Positions 36,213-45,523 of a DNA stretch of 64,000 nt are shown piece by piece. This stretch comes from Aquabacterium sp. (GTDB taxonomy: Bacteria > Pseudomonadota > Gammaproteobacteria > Burkholderiales > Burkholderiaceae_C), in assembly GCA_030654395.1 (NCBI GenBank), contig JAURXM010000026.1, positions 1 to 64,000 of the forward strand, given 5' to 3'. The notes under the pieces were generated by a model, which was not told the DNA's origin, did no database searches, and saw only the letters and a list, made by a program, of their open reading frames with translations. A program made the translations under genes and the position numbers. The stretch's first letter is position 1, and each line of letters opens with the position of its first letter.

Positions 36213-36331
36213 GGGGCTGCTGGCTTTTGGGTGGTTTACCGAGACCCCAAAATAACATTCACCTCAGGGAATTTGCCGTCATGGTCAAGCCGCGCATTCG
36301 ACATCGTCTTTTGACAAACCGCCTGCTTTAA

Positions 36332-36427
36332 GCAGGACTCATCAGCCTCTTGCCTGCCTGCGGGGGAGGTGGCGGCAAACCCGCTGACACAGCCAACTCG
36401 CTGACCGCAGTGACCGCCCCACTTTGA
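36332..36427 (+). pseudogene. Relic of a lipoprotein N-terminus
   Basis: In one frame this stretch reads LISLLPACGGGGG, a lipobox-like end of a signal peptide followed by a Gly run and a short Ala/Thr-rich tail, then a stop at 36425-36427. There is no start codon in frame after the preceding stop and no body of the protein. I read it as the remains of a lipoprotein gene in the 253-base gap between hmp and the ParA gene. Confidence 0.3.
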
Positions 36428-36465
36428 GCCACAATGTCCTCCTCTCACCCAATGAGGAGGACACC

Positions 36466-37083
36466 ATGCCCGTGATCGTGGTCGCGAACCCCAAAGGCGG
36501 CGTGGGTAAATCCACGCTGTCCAGCCATATCGCGGGCTACTTTGCCCGCCAAGGCCATACCGTCATGCTGGGCGATGTGGACCGCCAACAGTCGTCAAGG
36601 CTGTGGCTCAAACTGCGCCCGGCCACGCTGCCCCCCATCTTGAGTTGGGACATCAGCCAAGACCAGATCGCCAAGCCGCCCAAAGGCACCACCCACATCG
36701 TGCTAGACACGCCTGCAGGTCTGCACGGCAAGGGCTTAGATGCGGTGATGAAGCTGGCCGACAAGGTGATCGTGCCGTTGCAAGCCAGCGTCTTTGACAT
36801 CTACGCCACGCAAGATTTTTTGACCGACTTAGCCCAGCGCAAACGCGGGGGCAAGGTGCAGCTGGGCGTGGTCGGCAACCGCATCAAAGACCACACCAAG
36901 GCGACCGAGCACCTCAAGGAATTTTTGCAAACGCTGGACATCCCGCTGGTGACTTTGCTGCGTGACACGCAAAACTACGCGCACTTGGCCGCCCACGGCC
37001 TGAGCCTGTGGGACGTGGCGCCCGCCAAGGTCGACAAAGACTTGGCTCAGTGGGCGCCCTTGCTGGACTGGCTGGCGACCTGA
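36466..37083 (+). CDS. Orphan ParA/MinD-type ATPase
   Basis: A 205-aa protein with the deviant Walker A motif KGGVGKST (10-17), a conserved LGDVDRQQSS in the A' position, and HIVLDTPAGLHG for Walker B. It is a short ParA of the plasmid-partition/cellulose-BcsQ-like size class, lacking an N-terminal DNA-binding domain. No parB or partner gene adjoins it. Such single ParAs position chemoreceptor clusters, carboxysomes or other cargo. The ATG at 36466 is preceded by GAGGA. It is convergent with the DUF3138 gene. Confidence 0.85.
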   Translation: MPVIVVANPKGGVGKSTLSSHIAGYFARQGHTVMLGDVDRQQSSRLWLKLRPATLPPILSWDISQDQIAKPPKGTTHIVLDTPAGLHGKGLDAVMKLADKVIVPLQASVFDIYATQDFLTDLAQRKRGGKVQLGVVGNRIKDHTKATEHLKEFLQTLDIPLVTLLRDTQNYAHLAAHGLSLWDVAPAKVDKDLAQWAPLLDWLAT

Positions 37084-37095
37084 GCCGCCGCCCCT

Positions 37096-37123
37096 GAGCT
37101 TCTGTTCAGCAGATCAGAAGCTC
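37096..37123. terminator. Hairpin between convergent genes
   Basis: GAGCTTCTG (37096-37104) is the exact complement of CAGAAGCTC (37115-37123), with a ten-base loop. It straddles the end of the minus-strand DUF3138 gene (stop 37114-37116) and lies just after the ParA gene. No T-run is seen; a two-way transcription barrier is plausible. Confidence 0.45.
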
Positions 37124-38544
37124 ACCACCACCGAGGTGCCCACCAACTGGTTGGACTTCTTGTAGCTGTCCGACTTGGTGTCCCAGAAAATCGGCCCACT
37201 GGCCCAGTCATAGCGGTATTCAAATTTGAGCGTGGTGTTGAGGTTGAAGGCGTAGTTCAAGCCCAGCGTCAAGGCAGAGCGGTTCACGCCCTTGCTGGGG
37301 TTGTCCACGCCATCGCCGTCGGCATCCGTTTGGTCAGGGCCAATACCGTTGTGGTCGTCAGCGGTGGCATAGGTCAACAAACCGCCGCCATTCTTCTTGT
37401 TGAAAATGGTGTCAAAGCGTGCGATGCCTTCCAATCTCGGCTCAAACTTGTAGGCCACCAAGCCAGACAAGCCGGACCACATGGCACTACGCAATGCACC
37501 TGAATCAGGGTCTGCTGTGATGGACGCCTTTTGTTGACGCCCCCAACTCACTTGCCCCTGCACCGTCAGGTCACCCCGGATGAAATACGCATCAAACTCA
37601 AACAGGTCAACGCGGGAATCCTGTTGCGTAACCGCTTCCGTCGTGAGCTCTATCGCGCCCGTATCGGGATTAACAGCGCTGATGTCGCGGGTCACGTTTT
37701 CGGTACCGTTTTTCGCCTTCCCATGCACCCCCGCAAAGCCAAACCCCTGGAACTCACCCTTGGCGTAGTCCACACGGTAAGCCAGCACGGGCGTCTTCTC
37801 ATTGGCGTTGCGCTTGCTGGCGTTCATATTGGCCAGCAAGCCTTTGACGAGCCACTTGCCACGCGTCAACTCCAAGCCCGCACCGGTGTAGGCCGTGGGC
37901 AAGGTCAGGTCAAACAGCAGGTTGTGGGTGATCAGTTTGTTTTGCGTGGCGGGCAGGTATTCGTAGCCTGACCAATCCGGGATGTGGCCCGCAATGAAGC
38001 GCGTCTGCAAGTCAGTCAAGGGAACGGACACGGACGCTTCATGCACCAGAGAAGCACTGCCTTCAGCCACAGCTTGCGTGCTGCGTTGGGGCGCCAAGGT
38101 CACACGCCAGCGTGAGCCGCTATCGGTCTCCTTGGTGAAGTCGATCACCGCCATGCCAATGTAGGAGTTGTCATAGGTATACCCCCCATCCGACACCGCA
38201 TTCAAGAACTGGAACCCCGCCTGATGCTGACGTTGGTTGTAGATGAAGGCCGGGTCCATGTAACCACTGATCTTCAAGCCCTTGAAGCCCATCATGTCGC
38301 GCGCATCCTCCATCGCCTCGGTCTTGACGGCGATGCGGTTGAAGTCTTGCTGCTGCTCGGCGCGCACCTCGGTTTGCGCCTCGATCTTCTTTTCAAGCTC
38401 GTTGACGCGTGCCTTGAGCGCGCGCAATTCAGCGAGCAAATCTTGATTGGTGTCCGCCATCGCCGACGTGGGCATGACAGCCGGGAACGCCGCTGCGATG
38501 GCCAATGCCACAGGCATCAGGGATGAGGTTATCTTGTGCTTCAT
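37114..38544 (-). CDS. DUF3138-family outer-membrane porin-like protein
   Basis: A 476-aa protein with a clear signal peptide (to about residue 30, PTSAMADTNQ), a coiled coil (LLAELRALKARVNELEKKIE, about 33-60), then a long beta-strand-rich body and a terminal strand ending in Phe (GTSVVVSF), as needed for BAM-dependent insertion. The coiled coil plus barrel layout is that of trimeric or DcaP-like porins; I recognise it as DUF3138. It follows potI by 70 bases on the same strand, at the end of a polyamine uptake and degradation cluster, so it may be a porin for polyamines. ATG 38544 gives the signal peptide; an upstream extension is not used. Confidence 0.75.
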   Translation of the reverse strand: MKHKITSSLMPVALAIAAAFPAVMPTSAMADTNQDLLAELRALKARVNELEKKIEAQTEVRAEQQQDFNRIAVKTEAMEDARDMMGFKGLKISGYMDPAFIYNQRQHQAGFQFLNAVSDGGYTYDNSYIGMAVIDFTKETDSGSRWRVTLAPQRSTQAVAEGSASLVHEASVSVPLTDLQTRFIAGHIPDWSGYEYLPATQNKLITHNLLFDLTLPTAYTGAGLELTRGKWLVKGLLANMNASKRNANEKTPVLAYRVDYAKGEFQGFGFAGVHGKAKNGTENVTRDISAVNPDTGAIELTTEAVTQQDSRVDLFEFDAYFIRGDLTVQGQVSWGRQQKASITADPDSGALRSAMWSGLSGLVAYKFEPRLEGIARFDTIFNKKNGGGLLTYATADDHNGIGPDQTDADGDGVDNPSKGVNRSALTLGLNYAFNLNTTLKFEYRYDWASGPIFWDTKSDSYKKSNQLVGTSVVVSF

Positions 38545-38614
38545 GTTGCTGTGCTCCTTGCATTGTTCACGATGGGCCTCAAGCCCGATATGCCCGATAT
38601 AGCCGTTACGCCTG

Positions 38615-39475
38615 TCACCCTCTTGACGCTTGCGCCATGTCTTGCGCGCGCCGCCTCTCAACCCGTGCGAGCGCGTAGCTGCCGCCCACCACCGCCAACG
38701 TCACCACACCAATGACCACAGTGGCCACGGCATTCACGCTGGGGTCCAGGCCCATGCGGGCCCGAGAAAAAATCACCATGGGCAAGGTCGTCGACCCCGG
38801 CCCAGACAAAAATGCCGCCAAGACCACATCGTCCAGCGACAGCGTGAAGGTCAACAACCACGCGGACATCAGTGACTGCGAGATCATCGGCAAGGTCACC
38901 AAAAAGAAGACCTGCAAAGGTTTGGCGCCCAGATCTTGCGCCGCCTCGTCAAGCTGCGGGTTCAGGTCTTGCAAGCGTGCTTGGATCACCACCGTCGCAT
39001 ACGCCATGCCCACCAGCAAATGCCCCACCCAGATCGTGAGCATGCCGCGCTCCGGAAAGCCCAACCAACGCTGGATGGACACCAACATCAGCAGCAGCGA
39101 CAAACCGATGATCACCTCCGGCATCACCAATGGTGCATTGATCATGCCCACCATCAAGGTGCGGCCACCAAAGCGCTTGAACTTGACCAAGGCCCACGCT
39201 GCCAGCGTACCCAGCACCACGGCGGCTGTCGCATTGAAAAATGCGATCTTCAAAGACAAAATCAACCCGTCAATGATCTCGGCATCCTGCGCCAGCTTGC
39301 TGAACCACTGTAATGTGAAACCGCCCCACACGCTAGGCAACGATGATTGATTGAATGAGTAAACGATCAAGGCGGCGATAGGCAAATACAAAAATGCAAA
39401 ACCTGCGGTCAGCCATGCCCTACCAAACCACTGGCCGCGCCGCTGATAGGCTGGGACGATAGGCTGCGTGCTCAT
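38615..39475 (-). CDS. potI: Polyamine ABC transporter permease (PotI-like)
   Basis: A 286-aa inner-membrane protein with six hydrophobic segments and the EAA loop DEAAQDLGAKPLQVFFLVTLP, which contacts the ATPase. It matches the PotC/PotI class permease (FLYLPIAALIVYSFNQS near the start). Its ATG region overlaps the end of potH by four bases. It works with PotH, PotG and PotF to import putrescine or spermidine. Confidence 0.93.
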   Translation of the reverse strand: MSTQPIVPAYQRRGQWFGRAWLTAGFAFLYLPIAALIVYSFNQSSLPSVWGGFTLQWFSKLAQDAEIIDGLILSLKIAFFNATAAVVLGTLAAWALVKFKRFGGRTLMVGMINAPLVMPEVIIGLSLLLMLVSIQRWLGFPERGMLTIWVGHLLVGMAYATVVIQARLQDLNPQLDEAAQDLGAKPLQVFFLVTLPMISQSLMSAWLLTFTLSLDDVVLAAFLSGPGSTTLPMVIFSRARMGLDPSVNAVATVVIGVVTLAVVGGSYALARVERRRAQDMAQASRG

Positions 39476-40398
39476 GCCCTGCGCACCTGCTCATCGGCCT
39501 GCGCCTTGTTGAACAGCGCCAGCGGCACCAAGATCAACAAGATCATCACCACAGCCACGCTGGAGGCCATCGGCCAATCGTTGTTGGCAAAAAACTCATC
39601 CCACAGTACGCGCCCGATCATCAGTGTTTGCGGGCCACCCAGCAGCTCAGGGATCACGAACTCGCCCACGCAGGGGATGAACACCAGCATCGACCCGGCC
39701 ACGATACCCGCACGCGACAAAGGCACCGTCACTTGCCAGAACGCCACCCAAGCCGTGGCCCCCAAATCAGAGGCCGCCTCTAACAAGCGCATGTCCATCT
39801 TCGACAAGGTGGCATACAGAGGCAAGATCATGAAGGGCAGATAGGTGTAGACCATGCCAAGCACCAGCGAGAACGGCGTGTTCATGTACTGCCCGGGCAC
39901 CGTGATCAGCCCTGCAAGCATCAAAATTTGATCTGCATGGATCCCATTGAGCACAACGGCCACCCAGCCGCCCTCGCTCAACAAGCCCTTCCATGCATAC
40001 ACGCGCAACAAAAATGATGTCCAAAATGGCAGCATCACCATCATCAACAAAGCGGGTTGCGCCGCTTGCGATGCGCGAGCCATGAAGTAGGCAAACGGGT
40101 AGCCCACAATCAGACACAGCACCGTGGTGATGCCCGCGTACTTCACGCTCGCCAAATAGGTCTTGAAGTACAGGTCATCCTGCGTGATGAACAGGTAGTT
40201 GCTCAACTTGAGCTTGAGCTGCAACACACCATCAGACCAGCTGATCAAATCCTTAAAGAGCACCGTCTCCATCTCGGACACGCTGATCTTCAGCACGATC
40301 AAAAACGGCAGCAAGAAGAACACCAGCAACCACAGATAGGGCACGCCGATCACACTGCGCTCTGACCAACTGAGGTGCCGCTGCTTGCGCTTTGCCAT
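39472..40398 (-). CDS. potH: Polyamine ABC transporter permease (PotH-like)
   Basis: A 308-aa inner-membrane protein with six hydrophobic segments. WSERSVIGVPYLWLLVFFLL opens the first helix and LEAASDLGATAWVAFWQVTVP is the EAA loop. It is the PotB/PotH type partner of PotI, with a 4-nt gene overlap to it and 13 bases after potG. Residues such as GPQTLMIGRVLWDEFF fit the family. Confidence 0.93.
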   Translation of the reverse strand: MAKRKQRHLSWSERSVIGVPYLWLLVFFLLPFLIVLKISVSEMETVLFKDLISWSDGVLQLKLKLSNYLFITQDDLYFKTYLASVKYAGITTVLCLIVGYPFAYFMARASQAAQPALLMMVMLPFWTSFLLRVYAWKGLLSEGGWVAVVLNGIHADQILMLAGLITVPGQYMNTPFSLVLGMVYTYLPFMILPLYATLSKMDMRLLEAASDLGATAWVAFWQVTVPLSRAGIVAGSMLVFIPCVGEFVIPELLGGPQTLMIGRVLWDEFFANNDWPMASSVAVVMILLILVPLALFNKAQADEQVRRA

Positions 40399-40411
40399 GG
40401 CCCGCGCCGCC

Positions 40412-41560
40412 TTATTGTGTCAGCACCACATGGGCTGACGGAGACCACCAGGCGTAGGCCTCGTCCTCCCAGCTCAGTGTGTCATCGGGGTGGCGTTCGG
40501 TGTTGCTCTGCGTGACCTTGAGGATGGCACCGCTGGCCAGCTTAAGGTGATAGAGCGTGTCGCTGCCAAAATAAACCAAGTCCTTGATGCGGCCCTTGAC
40601 TTGGTTGAAAGGCGCAGGCGGCGCCCCCTCAACCAGAACAGGGGGCTTGCTTGATATGCGGATTTTTTCAGGGCGCAGTGCCACCGTCACGGCCATGCCA
40701 ACGTGGCCGGTGATGCCATGGCCCACGTAGTGGCGCACATCAGTGCAGTTGATCTCGACGTGATCGGGCTCGTCCACAACCAAGGTGCCATCCATCAGGT
40801 TGACGTTGCCAATGAAGTCGGCCACAAAACGCGTTGCGGGGGACTCATATAGCTCACGCGGCGCGCCCACTTGCAGGATGCTGCCCTCGCTCATGACACC
40901 AATGCGGCTGGCCATGGCCATGGCCTCTTCTTGGTCGTGCGTCACCAGCACGCACGTCACCCCCACCGACTCCACGATGTTGACCAGCTCGATCTGGGTT
41001 TCTTCACGCAGCTTTTTATCCAGCGCGCCCAAAGGCTCATCCAGCAACAACAGCTTGGGCTGCTTGGCTAGGCTGCGCGCCAAAGCCACACGTTGCTGCT
41101 GACCGCCTGACAGTTGATGCGGTTTGCGTTGGGCAAACTTACCCAGCTGGACCAACTTCAGCATGGCATCCACCCTCTCGGCGACCTGTACTTTAGGCAG
41201 GCCCTCGCGGCGCAAACCAAATGCGATGTTGTCCCACACACTCAGATGCGGGAACAGCGCATACGACTGGAACATCATGTTCGTTGGGCGATCAAAGGGC
41301 GCCAACTCAGCCATGTCCTGCCCACCCAAGGTGATGGTGCCGGACGTTGGCAAATCAAAACCACCCAACATGCGCAACAACGATGTCTTACCGCAACCAG
41401 ACGGCCCCAACAAGGCAAAAATTTCACCCTGCTGGATGCGCAGAGACACGTTGTCAACGGCCCGGTAAACGCTGCCGTCTTGGCTGTCAAAATCTTTGGT
41501 CAACCTGTCTATGCACAGGTAGGCCTCAGCTTGATTGCCCATGCTCATGCTTTGGCTCAC
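40412..41560 (-). CDS. potG: Polyamine ABC transporter ATP-binding protein (PotG-like)
   Basis: A 382-aa ATPase: Walker A GPSGCGKT (52-59), signature LSGGQQQR (150-157), Walker B LLLLDEPLGALD, then a C-terminal TOBE domain (about 290-375) of the PotA/PotG group. The GTG at 41560 overlaps the potF stop (GTGA), which suggests coupled translation; internal ATGs four and six codons later are alternatives. It energises polyamine uptake through PotH and PotI. Confidence 0.93.
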   Translation of the reverse strand: MSQSMSMGNQAEAYLCIDRLTKDFDSQDGSVYRAVDNVSLRIQQGEIFALLGPSGCGKTSLLRMLGGFDLPTSGTITLGGQDMAELAPFDRPTNMMFQSYALFPHLSVWDNIAFGLRREGLPKVQVAERVDAMLKLVQLGKFAQRKPHQLSGGQQQRVALARSLAKQPKLLLLDEPLGALDKKLREETQIELVNIVESVGVTCVLVTHDQEEAMAMASRIGVMSEGSILQVGAPRELYESPATRFVADFIGNVNLMDGTLVVDEPDHVEINCTDVRHYVGHGITGHVGMAVTVALRPEKIRISSKPPVLVEGAPPAPFNQVKGRIKDLVYFGSDTLYHLKLASGAILKVTQSNTERHPDDTLSWEDEAYAWWSPSAHVVLTQ

Positions 41561-42672
41561 ATGCCTGTTTTGAAGGAGGTGTAAATGCGCGTCATCTGGC
41601 GCCGGATGTCGTTGTTCAAGGCATCCGGTTGGGCCATCTTCTTCATGTCTGCGTCAGGCAAAAACACGGCTGGGTCACGGGCAATTTCAGGCTTGACCAG
41701 CTTGCGCGAGGCCAAGTTGGGGTTCGCGTAAAACACCTTGTTGGTCAACGCGGCATGCACTTCTGGGCGCAGGATGTAGTTGATCCATTTGTGTGCGTTA
41801 TCGGGGTGCGGCGCATCAGCGGGGATCACCATGGTGTCCATGAAAATCACACCCCCATTTTTGGGGGTAAGCGTCTTGATGTTCTCGCCCGTCTTGCCCT
41901 CAATGGCGCGGTTCTTGGCGATGTTGATGTCACCCGAATAACCAAAGGCTGCACAGATCGAGCCATTGGCCAGATCATTGATATACCCCGATGAGCTGAA
42001 CAGCGTCACATAAGGCCGTATGGCCTTGAGCACAGGCGGCACAGCCTGATAGTCAGCGATGTTCTTGCTGTATGCAGGGCGCCCAAGGTAGTGCAAGGTG
42101 GCAGGGACAACCTCGGTGGGCGAATCCAAAAAGGACACGCCGCAGCTCTTCAAGCGGCTGATGTACTCCACCTTGAACAACAAATCCCAGACGTTATCAG
42201 GCATGGGCAAGTCACCCAAAGCGGCCTTGACTTTGTCAACGTTGATGCCCACCGTGGTGTAGCCCCACAACCAGTTGACAAGGTAGTCGTTGCCCGGATC
42301 CAAGCGTGCCAATTGGGCTTGAATGGCAGGGTCCAAATTCTTCAGATTAGGGATCTTGGCTTTGTCCAGCTTTTGCAGCAAACCGCCATCGATCTGCATT
42401 TTGGCCCAGTAAGACGAAGGCACCACGACGTCGTAGCCCGTCTTGCCGGCGACCAACTTGGCATGCACGATCTCATTAGAGTCGAACACGTCATAGCGCA
42501 CCTTGATGCCAGTTTCTTTCTCAAAATTGGCCACCGTATCGGGCGAAATGTAATTCGACCAGTTGTAGACGTTCAGGACCTTGTCCTCATCTGCGCGAGC
42601 TGCCCCTGCTCCGGCCAAGGTCAGCGCCAGCAACGGCATCACAAAGTGCTTCAAGCTCGTCTTATCCATCAT
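41557..42672 (-). CDS. potF: Polyamine-binding periplasmic protein (PotF/SpuD-like)
   Basis: About 371 aa with a signal peptide (FVMPLLALTLAGAGAARAD). The mature start EDKVLNVYNWSNYISPDTVANFEKETGIKV is typical of putrescine-binding PotF/SpuD. Ligand-site elements include VVPSSYWAKM and CAAFGYSGDI. It delivers putrescine to the PotGHI complex. An ATG run near 42669-42687 leaves the exact start open. It follows spuC by 60 bases. Confidence 0.93.
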   Translation of the reverse strand: MMDKTSLKHFVMPLLALTLAGAGAARADEDKVLNVYNWSNYISPDTVANFEKETGIKVRYDVFDSNEIVHAKLVAGKTGYDVVVPSSYWAKMQIDGGLLQKLDKAKIPNLKNLDPAIQAQLARLDPGNDYLVNWLWGYTTVGINVDKVKAALGDLPMPDNVWDLLFKVEYISRLKSCGVSFLDSPTEVVPATLHYLGRPAYSKNIADYQAVPPVLKAIRPYVTLFSSSGYINDLANGSICAAFGYSGDINIAKNRAIEGKTGENIKTLTPKNGGVIFMDTMVIPADAPHPDNAHKWINYILRPEVHAALTNKVFYANPNLASRKLVKPEIARDPAVFLPDADMKKMAQPDALNNDIRRQMTRIYTSFKTGM

Positions 42673-42731
42673 GGTGTCCCTATCCAAAAAAGATCGTCTG
42701 TATTGTCTAGCTAACTCAAACTGCAGGCCAG

Positions 42732-44132
42732 TTAAACCCAGCCACGCTGTTGCAAATCAGCCCAAGTCAAATCCAAGCACAGGCGGATCAAAGCCATCAG
42801 CTCTTCCACCTGCGCAAGGGTCATCACGAGGGGTGGGGCAATGATCATGCGGTCACCCACCGCACGCATGATCAAGCCATTGGCAAAGCAATGTCCACGG
42901 CAAACCATGCCCACCGGCTCATCAGGCCCAAAAGCCTGCGCAGCTTGCGCCCCCACCGCCTTGTGCTTCACCAAGCGGATGGCGCCCATGAGGCCGCAAG
43001 TCTGCGCCTCGCCCACCAAAGGGTGGCTCTGCAGCGCGGCGAACTGCGACGCCAAATACGGGCCGGTGTCATCGCGCACATGCTGCACCAGCCCCAAGTC
43101 TTCAATCAACTGCAAATTGGCCAGCGCCACCGCACACGCCACGGGGTGGCCACTGTAGGTGTAGCCATGGGCGAACTCACCGCCCTGATCAATCAGCACC
43201 TTGGCCACACGCGCTCCGACCAAGACGCCGCCCAGCGGGATGTAGCCCGATGTCACGCCCTTGGCAAAGGTGATCAGGTCGGGCTTGTAGCCAAAGCGCT
43301 CGCAGCCCCACCAATGGCCCGTGCGCCCGAAACCGCAGATCACCTCATCAGAGACCAGCAAAATGCCGTACTTGTTGCAAATGCGCTGGATCTCTGGCCA
43401 GTACGTATCAGGGGGAATGATCACACCACCTGCGCCTTGCACGGGCTCACCAATGAAGGCGGCCACCTTGTCCGGCCCCACCTCCAAGATTTTGTCCTCA
43501 AGCCAAGAGGCTGCACGCAAGCCAAAGTCATCTTGGCTCTCGTTGACCTTGCCGTGCTGCACGTAGTAGGGCTGGTCAATGTGCACGATGCCGGGGATGG
43601 GCAGGCCACCTTGCGCGTGCATGTCCGTCATGCCGCCCAGCGAGGCGCCCGCCATGGTCGAGCCGTGATACCCATTGAAGCGACCAATGATGGTGTGGCG
43701 CTCAGGCTGATCCAACATGTCCCAGTAGCGGCGCACCATGCGCACGATGGTGTCGTTACCCTCTGAGCCTGAGCCTGTGAAAAACACATGCTCGAAGCCC
43801 GTCGGGCTGAGTTGCGCCAGCTTGTGCGCCAGAGCAATCGCAGGCTGCGTCGCCGTCTGGAAGAACGAGTTGTAGAACGGCAAGGTGGTGAGCTGCGCCG
43901 TGGCCGCATCAATCAGGGTTTTCTGGCCGTAACCCACGTTCACGCACCACAGGCCGCTCATGGCATCAAACAGCTTGTGGCCGTCGCTGTCCCACAGGTA
44001 GATGTTGTCAGCCCGACTGATGATCCGCGACCCCTTGGCCGCCAAAGCTTTGAAGTCCGTAAAGGGATGCAAATAATGGGCGGCATCCAGCGCCTGCCAC
44101 TCGGCTGTGCTGCGTTCGAACTGGGGGCTCAT
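42732..44132 (-). CDS. spuC: Putrescine-pyruvate aminotransferase (SpuC-like)
   Basis: A 466-aa class III PLP aminotransferase. Lys291 in FAKGVTSGY forms the Schiff base, Asp262 in VSDEVICGFGRTG holds the pyridine nitrogen, and FTGSGSEGNDT binds the phosphate. The N-terminus (LDAAHYLHPFTDF) is that of SpuC/omega-aminotransferases which convert putrescine to 4-aminobutyraldehyde. With the aldehyde dehydrogenase in this window it forms the transaminase route; puuA and puuD beside it give the gamma-glutamyl route. Sixteen bases separate it from puuA. Confidence 0.9.
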   Translation of the reverse strand: MSPQFERSTAEWQALDAAHYLHPFTDFKALAAKGSRIISRADNIYLWDSDGHKLFDAMSGLWCVNVGYGQKTLIDAATAQLTTLPFYNSFFQTATQPAIALAHKLAQLSPTGFEHVFFTGSGSEGNDTIVRMVRRYWDMLDQPERHTIIGRFNGYHGSTMAGASLGGMTDMHAQGGLPIPGIVHIDQPYYVQHGKVNESQDDFGLRAASWLEDKILEVGPDKVAAFIGEPVQGAGGVIIPPDTYWPEIQRICNKYGILLVSDEVICGFGRTGHWWGCERFGYKPDLITFAKGVTSGYIPLGGVLVGARVAKVLIDQGGEFAHGYTYSGHPVACAVALANLQLIEDLGLVQHVRDDTGPYLASQFAALQSHPLVGEAQTCGLMGAIRLVKHKAVGAQAAQAFGPDEPVGMVCRGHCFANGLIMRAVGDRMIIAPPLVMTLAQVEELMALIRLCLDLTWADLQQRGWV

Positions 44133-44147
44133 GTGCGCTCCTTTTTG

Positions 44148-45515
44148 TCAGACGTGCAGCAGCAAATGCTCACGCTCCCAAGGCGATATCACCTTCATGA
44201 ACTCGGCGTGTTCGACCTCTTTGATCTCCGTGTACACGGTGATGAATTCCTTGCCCAAGATGTCGGCCAAATCAGCCTCATCACGCAACAAGTTCAAGGC
44301 TTCACCCAAGCTGCGCGGCAACTGGTAGTCCCCCAAATAAGCATCCCCACGGCACTCAGGCGAAGGCTCAATTTGCTTGGTCATGCCCAAATAGCCGCAG
44401 GCCAGTGTCGCGGCCATCGCCACGTAAGGGTTGGCGTCTGACCCCACCACGCGATTTTCAACCCGACGCGCAGCTGGTGTGGCCACGGGCGAGCGGATGC
44501 CCACCGTGCGGTTGTCCGTGCCCCACTGGATGTTGATCGGGGCCGCATTGGATCGCACCAAACGGCGGTAGCTGTTCACGTAAGGCGCAAACAGCGCCAT
44601 CGCCGCGGGGATGTAGCGCTGCAGCCCCCCGATGAACCAATAGAACTCTTTGGATGCCGTGCCATCGGGGTTGCTGAAGATGTTCAACCCAGTCAGGGTG
44701 TTGAGCACACTTTGGTGGATGTGCATGGCGCTACCCGGCTCATTGGCCATGGGCTTGGCCATGAAGGTGGCGTACATCTCATGGCGCAGCGCGGCCTCAC
44801 GGATGGTGCGCTTGAAGAAGAACACCTCATCGGCCAAGCCCAGCGGGTGGTTGTGGAAGAAGTTGATCTCCATCTGCCCCGCGCCCACCTCGTGGATCAA
44901 GGTGTCCACGTTGAGCTTCATCTGTGCGCAGTAATCGTAGATGTCCTCAAACAAAGGGTCGAACTCATTGACCGCATCGATCGAATAGGCCTGACGCGAG
45001 GTCTCCGCACGGCCACTGCGGCCACGGGGCGGGCGCAGTGGTGTGTTCGGATCCACGCTGCGCTCGATCAGGTAGAACTCCAGCTCGGGGGCCACGATGG
45101 GCGTCCACCCCTTGTCGTCATACAGCTGGCAGACCCGGCGCAACACAGAGCGCGGCGCATAGGGGATCAGCTTGCCATCGCGGTCAAAACAATCGTGGAT
45201 CACCTGCGCCGTCGGGTCAGTCGCCCACGGCACGATGCGCACCGTGCTGGGGTCAGGTTGCAAATGCATGTCCCGGTCGGTCGGCGTGATCACATCGTAG
45301 TAGGGGCCGCTGGCCGGAAATTCGCCCGTCACGCCGATGGCCACAATGCCCTCTGGCAGACGCATACCGCGGTCTTCGGTGAACTTCTCACGCGGCAAAA
45401 TTTTGCCCCGCGCCACGCCCGTCAAGTCAGGGACAAGGCATTCGATCTCGGTCACGCGCCGCTCGTTAAGCCACTGTTCTAAATCGCTGAAACTCGCTGG
45501 CAAGTTGCTTTGCAT
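44148..45515 (-). CDS. puuA: Gamma-glutamylputrescine synthetase (glutamine-synthetase family)
   Basis: A 455-aa glutamine-synthetase-type ligase. It has the N-terminal beta-grasp (ECLVPDLTGVARGKILP), Mg-binding EVGAGQMEINF, AMHIHQSV, and the ATP/glutamate region NAAPINIQWGTDNRTVGIR. PuuA joins glutamate to putrescine at the cost of ATP, the first step of the gamma-glutamyl pathway. ATG 45515 is chosen although the frame extends to 45677 inside the neighbour. It lies eight bases from puuD. Confidence 0.9.
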   Translation of the reverse strand: MQSNLPASFSDLEQWLNERRVTEIECLVPDLTGVARGKILPREKFTEDRGMRLPEGIVAIGVTGEFPASGPYYDVITPTDRDMHLQPDPSTVRIVPWATDPTAQVIHDCFDRDGKLIPYAPRSVLRRVCQLYDDKGWTPIVAPELEFYLIERSVDPNTPLRPPRGRSGRAETSRQAYSIDAVNEFDPLFEDIYDYCAQMKLNVDTLIHEVGAGQMEINFFHNHPLGLADEVFFFKRTIREAALRHEMYATFMAKPMANEPGSAMHIHQSVLNTLTGLNIFSNPDGTASKEFYWFIGGLQRYIPAAMALFAPYVNSYRRLVRSNAAPINIQWGTDNRTVGIRSPVATPAARRVENRVVGSDANPYVAMAATLACGYLGMTKQIEPSPECRGDAYLGDYQLPRSLGEALNLLRDEADLADILGKEFITVYTEIKEVEHAEFMKVISPWEREHLLLHV

Positions 45516-45523
45516 CGCATCCC

